Position numbers and translations under genes: made by a program
Notes under the pieces: generated by a model
What the model was told of the DNA's origin: nothing
Databases searched by the model: none
What the model saw: the letters and a program-made list of their open reading frames with translations, nothing else
NCBI GenBank assembly: GCA_001600095.1
Contig: BCIX01000007.1
Coordinates: 248,001-312,000, forward strand
DNA length: 64,000 nucleotides
Source of the DNA: Bullera alba
Lineage: Eukaryota > Basidiomycota > Tremellomycetes > Tremellales > Bulleraceae
Direction of reading: 5' to 3'
Shown here: piece by piece, positions 58,091-64,000 of the stretch
Layout: every line of letters begins with the position of its first letter
How positions within the stretch are numbered: position 1 is the stretch's first letter

Positions 58091-58388
58091 GTCTAGTGAT
58101 GGATGAAGAGCGACTGAGCTTCATCAACTTACACCAAACTTACACCAAGATCTACATGGACTTTGATGGACTTGAAAAACACGAGGCCGGTCGGCCTCCA
58201 CCTTGTCGATCTCCCGGAAGCAAACTGCACGTGGCCTGGGGTGGGGGAAGTAGTGGTGGTGGGTAGTGGTGATGGTGCATACTCGTACAACAAGCAATGA
58301 AACTAAGTCGGTAGCTACACGCGAGTTCAACTACTCTAGATCAACGTGTCTCGATTAGACTACAACCAAATGGGGCTGATCAACACAT
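58091..58388. other. Spacer between the choline-transporter-like stop and the MFS start
   Basis: These 298 bp contain the promoter and leader of the MFS gene and, beyond them, the 3' UTR of the choline-transporter-like gene. Both genes are on the minus strand. A G/T-rich run (GTGGTGGTGGG type, about 58235-58275) stands out; nothing else is recognised. Confidence 0.4.
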
Positions 58389-60684
58389 CTATACAGTGCC
58401 GCTGGACCCTCTCTTCTCGTCTGAAAACGCAGCGTTGGCCGCTTCGCTGTGTTTGCCCCCCATTTCGCGGTCGATCTGGTAGCAAATGAACAATGCGTCG
58501 CACGCATCGGTCAAAACCGCAGCGCCGGCACGGATGACCAAGAACGGCACCCCTCCACAGAGTAGCGCGGCGACGGGCGCGTAGCCGGGATTGTTCAAAG
58601 AATGGGTCATGTAGAGGTACCCGGCGGTCGCGGTGAACATGCCCATGGCGATAGAACTGAGTGTGAGGAGTAGTTTGATAAGAGTGTCTCATGATCAGCC
58701 CGTGTCGGTCAGGCTAGACTTACAATCCAACAAGTGCCCTCCATTTCGACGCCCTGCAAGTCGCACTGCCCTCCGGGCACTAGGCCAAAAGGGATCGCCA
58801 GTGACGCCAACATACACCAAAGCATAGCCGTTGAGCTGGTCGAGGATGCCAGTGACGACAGTGAGCATGGGGGCCAATGCTGACAGGAATGCCAGAGGCG
58901 AAGGCAGAAGTTTGTTCCGCGGCGAAGTGATTCGCTTCAATTCTGATGCACTTCGGCCGATCACGCGAACGATGGCGATAATACCGGCGCCGGTGCAAAT
59001 GCTCCCGAGCGAGGTGCCAGTTGCACGGTGGACTGCGGCGGTCGTGACGTCCAATGGTGCAGGATGCGAGTCGTCGTTTCTGGCCATCAGCTGACGTTCC
59101 TTATTAATTGCTCACCTGTGAAAGTACCATTCCCCAATGACACCTGCAACAGCGACCCGTCCGATACCGCGCAGGATACCCCACGTCCAAAGCCACAGTA
59201 GGGTGACCAGGAAGATGAGCCATCCCGCATACGGACGAATGTGAAAGATCCACGTGTTCTGCTTGGGATGCCGCCAGTATCCTATCGTTCCCAGGCGTAT
59301 GAGCAAGGTGAGGAATGGGATGGATGCGAGGGCAAAGACTGCAAGTAATAATGGGGTTAGGAGCAGCAGAGGGCGGTGTGTAAGGAGTAGATCTGTCGAA
59401 AGCTGCAGAGTCAGCGTGGATATCCAGTAGAGATCAATTACCTCTACAACTGCGACGGTTCGCTCCATACGCTTTCTGCGGGTCCATACTAGGCGCCCAA
59501 AGCCTATTGACAGTAGCCACAGGAACCCAGCACATAGGCGTAGACCTGTAGTCCCCCACCACGGATCCTGAGCATTGGGGCTGACGGCTTCGAAGCTCGC
59601 GCCAAAAGCCCACCAACCACAGAGAAACAGGGAGAATGGTATCGCGACCGAGGTCGCCATGAGGACCGGTCTGACGGTGTGGCGCAGAAAGAACAGGAAC
59701 GCAGGCGGAAGTATGAGTGGTGGAATGAGAAGGGCGATGAGCAGAGGGAGGAGTGGGATCACTGATGGGCGAGATCGATTTGGTGCGTCTGGAGCAGACT
59801 CTGTAGGTCCCCAAACGAAAATGAGTCCGATGAGAACGCCGAGACATGATGTGAGCCATAATGCCAGGACCCCAGAGTCTTGGGATTAGCTCGTTTCTCC
59901 ATTTTGACCCACCTTTGTACTTGCGCAGCCCCTCTCGCTCCCAATGAGCGAATCGTCCATGATAGACCTGCAGACGGACCGGTATCTGGGTGGATGGCCC
60001 TCCTCTCATTTCATCAGGCCCGAGTAGGGGCTCTTGGAGGTTGGACGGCGGTTCCATCTCCCCTTCATCCGATTCGGGCTCAGTGTCCTTGTCACTCTCG
60101 CTGGCGCTGGATGACGAGGACGGAGGGAAGACGCTCTGATGCGCGAGCCAGCCCTTCTTGGTCCGCTTGTTGGCTAGCAGAGATCTCCTCACAGTCTCTA
60201 CCTGATCCAAATCGGCTTCCATGTCATCGTCCGAGCTTGAGGATGCGGCGTAGGGATTGGGAAGGTCGGCCTGTATACGAGTTCTGTTGACCCTGTTACT
60301 GCTCGTCGCTCGGTTGTGACAATCCTCGTCGTCTGAATGACCGTCGGCGAACAGGAGACCAACGCCTATGCTGTCGTCCATGTCGGGGATTCCTGCGATA
60401 CCTGGTCCGGGAAATGGGGGTGTCCGAGTCGGAGATGGCGACCTCGAAGACCCTCGGAGGTGAGGATATGGCGTTGAGACCGTCGGAGAAGACTGAAATG
60501 GGTCGTGGCTGGAGGAAGTCGGAGATGCCGGGCGGAATATCTGGATGATGGATCAGTTCTTGATCAATGCGAACGCACTCACTTGACTGTCCTCGGCAGG
60601 TCTGCCCGCCAGGAATCGGCTAGCGTAAGCGGAGAAGGCAGAGGGACCAGGCCGACGCTGCGCCCCGGCCTCATCTGCGGACAT
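58389..60684 (-). CDS. Choline-transporter-like protein (CTL/SLC44, Pns1 family)
   Basis: This is a predicted 702-residue membrane protein. The minus-strand exons are 60583-60684, 59913-60540, 59442-59878, 59116-59402, 58724-59079 and 58389-58687. The first 240 residues are cytosolic, Ser/Asp/Pro-rich and acidic. About ten hydrophobic spans follow, including VLALWLTSCLGVLIGLIFVW, LLIALLIPPLILPPAFLFFL and WLIFLVTLLWLWTWGIL. Near the end is LVYVGVTGDPFWPSARRA, in the place of the conserved Y-x-A-x-x-G-x-x-F-x-x-S-A pattern of CTL proteins. It continues CDALFICYQIDREMGGKHSE, like the DTLFLCYAID-E motif of Pns1/CTL. Yeast Pns1 has no firmly known substrate, and choline transport is not established for it, so function is left open. 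The gene starts 406 bp from the stop of the D-hydroxyacid dehydrogenase gene. Confidence 0.86.
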
Positions 60685-60802
60685 TGCGACGGGCGTTGCG
60701 TGAATGCGAGTGTGACGCTATGTGAGTTGCGAGGTGTCACGCAAGGGGTGATAAGGACAGCGAGGTATAGCTTAAGCTGGGTGGCGCGGGAATATAAGTG
60801 AA

Positions 60803-60823
60803 CCGGCGCGCCCCGCGCGCCGG
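60803..60823. repeat. GC inverted repeat with 8-bp arms and 5-nt loop
   Basis: CCGGCGCG (60803-60810) and CGCGCCGG (60816-60823) are exact reverse complements around the loop CCCCG. In RNA this would be a strong hairpin within the leader of the CTL-like mRNA, if the leader reaches this far. It could equally be a terminator-side structure of nothing in particular. Confidence 0.8.
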
Positions 60824-60888
60824 CTAGGGAAGTCACCAAGCTTACTTTGTAACAGAGCGTGGGCTTCACTTTTTGATTCCGCTCGTCG

Positions 60889-60906
60889 ATTAGAAATATT
60901 TCTAAT
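60889..60906. repeat. Perfect 18-bp AT-rich palindrome
   Basis: ATTAGAAATATTTCTAAT equals its own reverse complement over 18 bp. It lies about 205 bp upstream of the CTL-like start codon. Such symmetric sites suit a dimeric DNA-binding protein. Confidence 0.85.
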
Positions 60907-61090
60907 TCTTGAAGGAATGGCGAACCCTGATTACAATAGCCAATAGACCCTGAGTCGCCTGTCAATCAATTCTGTACATACGAGACTACGAGTTGATGAC
61001 AACAACGGAAAGGCGGAAGCAAAATCGAGTCACCAGTGAGTGAAGACGTGGCCCCCACTACAAGCACTGCAAGCAATGGCATGCATCCAT

Positions 61091-62647
61091 CTAGGTTCTA
61101 GCCTCGCCTACATACTTGTACGGGTTGAGGAGATGCTTCGGATCAAAGAGCTGTTTGATCCGTCGCATCATATCTATCGACGTTTCCGACTTTGAATAGC
61201 TGACGTACGGCGCCTTCATCAATCCCAGCCCATGTTCGGCAGAGATGGACCCGCTGTTCTCCGCCACGAGCTCGTAAATGTACGGCTCGATCACCTTTTC
61301 CACCTCGTCCGAGTACTTTTCAGCGACAATGTTGATGTGTAGATTGCCGTCACCCATATGTCCATAGCCCGTCAAAGCTCTGATCGGTTGAGAGCCACCT
61401 CCGTCGCCCTCCATCAAGCCCTCCGCTCTCAGCCTCTCCCTCATCTTCTCCACTAGGCTGTACATTTTGGCGACGGGTATCGATACATCGTACTTGTACA
61501 CCGACCCGGTCTTGCCAGCGGATTCGGCTAGACCCTCCCGGAGCGACCAAATGCTCTGGAATTGGGTGCGGTCTTGCGCAAGGACGCCGTCTAGCACCAG
61601 TTCGGTCTCCATGACGTGCTCGAGCAGGCCGCTCAGCTTTGCCTCGTCGTGTTCGGCGTTGCTTCCGGATGTCTCTATCAAGCAGTAAAAGTCGCCTTCC
61701 TGGTCGAACACTTTACGGCCTTCAGAGTGTCGCTTGGACAGGTCGTAACCCTGCTTGTCCCAAAACTCGAACGCGGAAAGGATCTCGCCCAGGTGTGTCT
61801 TGGCCTCGGCAAACACCTTTTGAACGTTTTCGTAGGAAGAGCAGGAGAAGACGGCCACGTTCTGGGCGGTTGGGCGACGGGGACATAGGATGGAAATGGC
61901 GGTGATGATTCCGATAGTCCCTTCCGAGCCAATGAACAGTTGTTTGAGGTCGTAACCGGTGTTGTCCTTTCTGAGCTTGCTGAGACCGTCCCAGATTGTA
62001 CCGTCGGGTAATACGACCTCTAATCCCAAGACACTGCCGTGTAGACTGCCGTATCGCAATAGACGAAGACCTCCTGCGTTGGTGGCCACGTTTCCTCCGA
62101 TATGACACGAGCCCTTTGCTCCGAGATCTAAGGGAAAGATGAAACCTCTCTCGGCGAGGTACCCGTCCGCCGTTTCCAGGACCAAACCGGCGTCGGCAAC
62201 GAGTATGCCAGATACTGGGTCGAACGAGCGAACCGAGTTTAGATTTGACAGTGACAGGACAATCTCGTCGTAGACAGGAGTTGATCCACCGACCAGACCA
62301 GTGTTTCCCCCTTGCGGTACAACAGCAAGGTCGTTTTCGTAACAGTATCGAAGGACTTCGGAGACCTCTTGGGTCGTTTTGGGCTTGACCACAATGGGAC
62401 CGTTACCGTGGTACTTGTTCATCCAGTCATTGTTGAATCCAGTCAGCTCGTCGGCGGTTGCAGTGCCGTCCAGCGTCGAGACCAATGAATTTGAGCTCGA
62501 TAGCAGAGCACGAAGTCCTTGGACATGGGTGGCCGAGGGCTTGGTGTATTGGCTGGATCTCGGTGGTAAGGAGCCTCCGTGCCGGACGAACAGCCGTTGG
62601 GGCGCGCGGAGGCTCCTTGAGGCGATTCTGGATGACTGCCCGAGCAT
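61091..62647 (-). CDS. DLD2: Mitochondrial FAD-linked D-lactate/D-2-hydroxyglutarate dehydrogenase
   Basis: This is an intronless gene for a 518-residue flavoenzyme, remarkable in this intron-rich window. Yeast Dld2/Dld3 and human D2HGDH oxidise D-2-hydroxyglutarate or D-lactate. The first 45 residues are basic and Ser/Arg-rich with no acids (MLGQSSRIASRSLRAPQRLF), a good mitochondrial targeting sequence. The FAD PCMH-type domain shows VPQGGNTGLVGGSTPVYDEI, GCHIGGN-like GSCHIGGNVATNAGGLRLLR and YGSLHGSVLGLEVVLPDG. The C-terminal cap has GYGHMGDGNLHINI with the metal-binding His, ISAEHGLGLMKAP and DPKHLLNPYKY. Length and motifs match Dld2/D2HGDH better than glycolate oxidase subunits. The lack of introns could reflect retroposition or loss; the flanks show no target-site repeat that I can see. 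Confidence 0.93.
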   Translation of the reverse strand: MLGQSSRIASRSLRAPQRLFVRHGGSLPPRSSQYTKPSATHVQGLRALLSSSNSLVSTLDGTATADELTGFNNDWMNKYHGNGPIVVKPKTTQEVSEVLRYCYENDLAVVPQGGNTGLVGGSTPVYDEIVLSLSNLNSVRSFDPVSGILVADAGLVLETADGYLAERGFIFPLDLGAKGSCHIGGNVATNAGGLRLLRYGSLHGSVLGLEVVLPDGTIWDGLSKLRKDNTGYDLKQLFIGSEGTIGIITAISILCPRRPTAQNVAVFSCSSYENVQKVFAEAKTHLGEILSAFEFWDKQGYDLSKRHSEGRKVFDQEGDFYCLIETSGSNAEHDEAKLSGLLEHVMETELVLDGVLAQDRTQFQSIWSLREGLAESAGKTGSVYKYDVSIPVAKMYSLVEKMRERLRAEGLMEGDGGGSQPIRALTGYGHMGDGNLHINIVAEKYSDEVEKVIEPYIYELVAENSGSISAEHGLGLMKAPYVSYSKSETSIDMMRRIKQLFDPKHLLNPYKYVGEART

Positions 62648-62799
62648 AGTGATGTGAGACGAGGAGAAGAGAAGTAAAAGTTCCTGTCGAAAGTTGAATC
62701 AATGTTCCGAAGGCGACATCGTTCTCACTAACGGAATTTAGCCGACGGCTGCACGACGGATTTGACCGAAAGCCAATCGCTACATCGACCAGTGCCTAA

Positions 62800-63728
62800 C
62801 TACAACGGCTCCTCGGCCCTACACAGAACCCTTTCTACGTACTCTGCCAGTCTTGGCGTGCTAGATCTCTCCTTCAACGGTGTACTCGACATCATACAAG
62901 TGTGCAAATACGCCGTCAGCAGGGCGTCGAGAGCGGTCGGTGATCTGTCGGGTGTCAGCCTGCAGCCAATTGTCGAGAGATTGACTCACGATGCACCCAA
63001 CGCCCATCCATCCCCAAGAACAGCTTCTATAGCTGAGAGCGCTTCCTGTGCTTTCTCCAAGATATCTGCCTGGTCCAAATCCCGTTGATCTCCGGTCAGG
63101 GCTGCCGGGAGCGGCGTCAACAGGCCTGCCGCAAATGGTGGAGGATGGGCGAAGGAAAGATGCGATCTGTTAGGTGTAGGCGAGAGGGCAGGTTGTATTC
63201 TACTGAGGACGACCTGCGCTAGGGCCACAGCGCGGTCGTAAGTGGCTTGATCTGGCATCCCGTGCAATCTTCCATCAGCGTTGATATTTGAAACCAGGAC
63301 ATACTCGTCATTTTCCATCGGGTGATTCGTATCCAGCCATGATCTTATATCTCCAGCAGGTATTATGCGCCCTTCTTGAGGTAGATGGAAAGCCGGCAAT
63401 GTTCCTCCTGGAGCGGCTTCGCTGTGTATCCATGGTCGAAATGACACTGGCACCCGCCGTAGCATGAAGAGGAGTTGGGCTCTAAGGCAACTTGGATCTG
63501 CGGATGCCCATCTTCTCGATTCTCTGCCTTCCTGTGCGGGTACTATCTGAGATATCACTGGTTAGGCGGTTGACAGGACGATCGATGTTCACGCACCCAC
63601 AGCGAGGGAGTCGAGTCTTTACTCCAGAGTAGTTTGTCTTCTGTGTCTAGAAGCACTAATGGGAATTGAGAATAGAACGACTTGATCCATTTCGGAGCGG
63701 TCCACATCGACTGTTTGGAAGATACCAT
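62800..63728 (-). CDS. Metaxin/SAM35-like mitochondrial outer-membrane import protein
   Basis: This is a predicted 282-residue protein with minus-strand exons 63597-63728, 62990-63546 and 62800-62959. It has a thioredoxin-like N-terminal half and a GST-C-like helical half. Visible pointers are a hydrophilic start with WTAPKWIKSFYSQFPLVLL (metaxins begin close to a strand that runs into hydrophobic Leu/Val) and the late motif SPTALDALLTAYLHT, the form sPTslDa.l.a.L seen at the end of metaxin and Sam37/Sam35 proteins. Those proteins form the sorting and assembly machinery for outer-membrane beta-barrels. The middle (GRIIPAGDIRSWLDTNHPME) resembles the beta4-helix3 part of the thioredoxin fold. 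Which member (Sam35, Sam37 or another GST-like protein) is not certain. The intron 63547-63596 uses the second CAG, since the first gives an immediate stop. Confidence 0.72.
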
Positions 63729-64000
63729 TGAGTAGTGCTGGATGACGTCGGGTGTTAGACTACTGTATACTCGTTGAAAGTTGAGATATATAGCGCATGG
63801 CCATCTCGGACATCAGACAAGCTGATGCTAGATGCTCTACCGTACTGGATACTTAAACCGTCCCCCCGTATTTTGATCCCGGGTTGCGCTCACCGGTGCG
63901 GGCACAGCCGACGTCACTGCAACATCCTCGTACACCGCCGGCCAGGCTAATGACGCTTCAACGATACAACTTATACGGTCAACAGCTCAATCACTACTTC
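63729..64000. other. Upstream region at the right edge, nothing recognised
   Basis: These 272 bp lie upstream of the metaxin-like gene. GATATATAG near 63784-63792 could be a TATA-like element on either strand. No coding sequence was seen before the window ends. Confidence 0.4.

Larger units (their letters stand above)
60685..61090. promoter_or_regulatory. Upstream region of the choline-transporter-like gene with two palindromes
   Basis: This 406-bp region lies upstream of the CTL-like gene (minus strand) and downstream of the dehydrogenase gene. It contains a GC inverted repeat at 60803-60823 and an 18-bp AT-rich perfect palindrome at 60889-60906. A TATA-like element (ATATAAG on the plus strand, 60792-60798) is about 108 bp from the CTL start. 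TTCTTGAAGGAA just after the palindrome resembles a heat-shock element half-array. Confidence 0.55.

Overview
This is a eukaryotic, gene-dense and intron-rich window. It most likely comes from a basidiomycete fungus of the Tremellomycetes type (Cryptococcus, Kwoniella or Tremella relatives). The sequence shows GT-AG introns of about 34-100 bp (mostly near 50 bp) with CTGAC/CTAAC-like branch sites, up to 27 exons per gene, no operons and GC-rich codons. The gene set is fungal: GYP1, YPT7, ATG16, SCS7, VMA21, TRM7, DNL4 and others. The lineage is inferred from gene structure and protein style; no marker gene was aligned. Exon coordinates were worked out by hand from splice signals and frame, and for every complete spliced gene reported here the exon lengths sum to a multiple of three.

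Layout. 1-10 kb: 5' end of an unknown gene (-), the Rab GAP GYP1 (+), an RBM26/27-type RNA-binding protein (-), a small orphan (+), the Rab7 GTPase YPT7 (-) and, divergent from it, ATG16 (+). 11-18 kb: a BRCT-domain protein, the AAA+ meiotic checkpoint ATPase PCH2 and a cyanamide-hydratase-like HD protein (all +). 18-31 kb: a large Gln-rich ARID (SWI1-like) subunit (-), fatty acid 2-hydroxylase SCS7 (+) and SEA4/MIOS (-), divergent from VMA21 (+). 31-38 kb: TRM7, a protein kinase and two adjacent orphan proteins (all +). 38-49 kb: an ASNSD1-like protein (-), a forkhead factor (+), and a FAD amine/amino-acid oxidase (-) divergent from an amino-acid permease (+). 49-64 kb: DNA ligase IV with 27 exons (-), an orphan multi-pass membrane protein (+), an MFS transporter (-), a choline-transporter-like protein (-), D-2-hydroxyacid dehydrogenase (-) and a metaxin/SAM35-like protein (-).

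How the genes relate. Five genes act on the vacuole, endomembrane traffic or TORC1/autophagy: GYP1, YPT7, ATG16, SEA4 and VMA21. Four of these form two divergent pairs with short shared promoters. The oxidase/permease pair looks like an uptake-plus-catabolism module, and its 769-bp shared promoter carries four exact copies of a 9-mer (CCTCGCTTA) plus GATA-like sites. PCH2, the BRCT protein and ligase IV are chromosome-maintenance functions but are not arranged as a unit.

No rRNA, tRNA, transposon, CRISPR or viral sequence was recognised. I did not find one clearly new multi-gene system. The best leads are the motif-rich oxidase/permease promoter, the orphan proteins at 35.7-37.6 kb and 53.8-56.4 kb, the BRCT protein with an unassigned C-terminal region, the stop-free stretch near 6.1-6.4 kb, and the microexon-bearing ligase IV gene.
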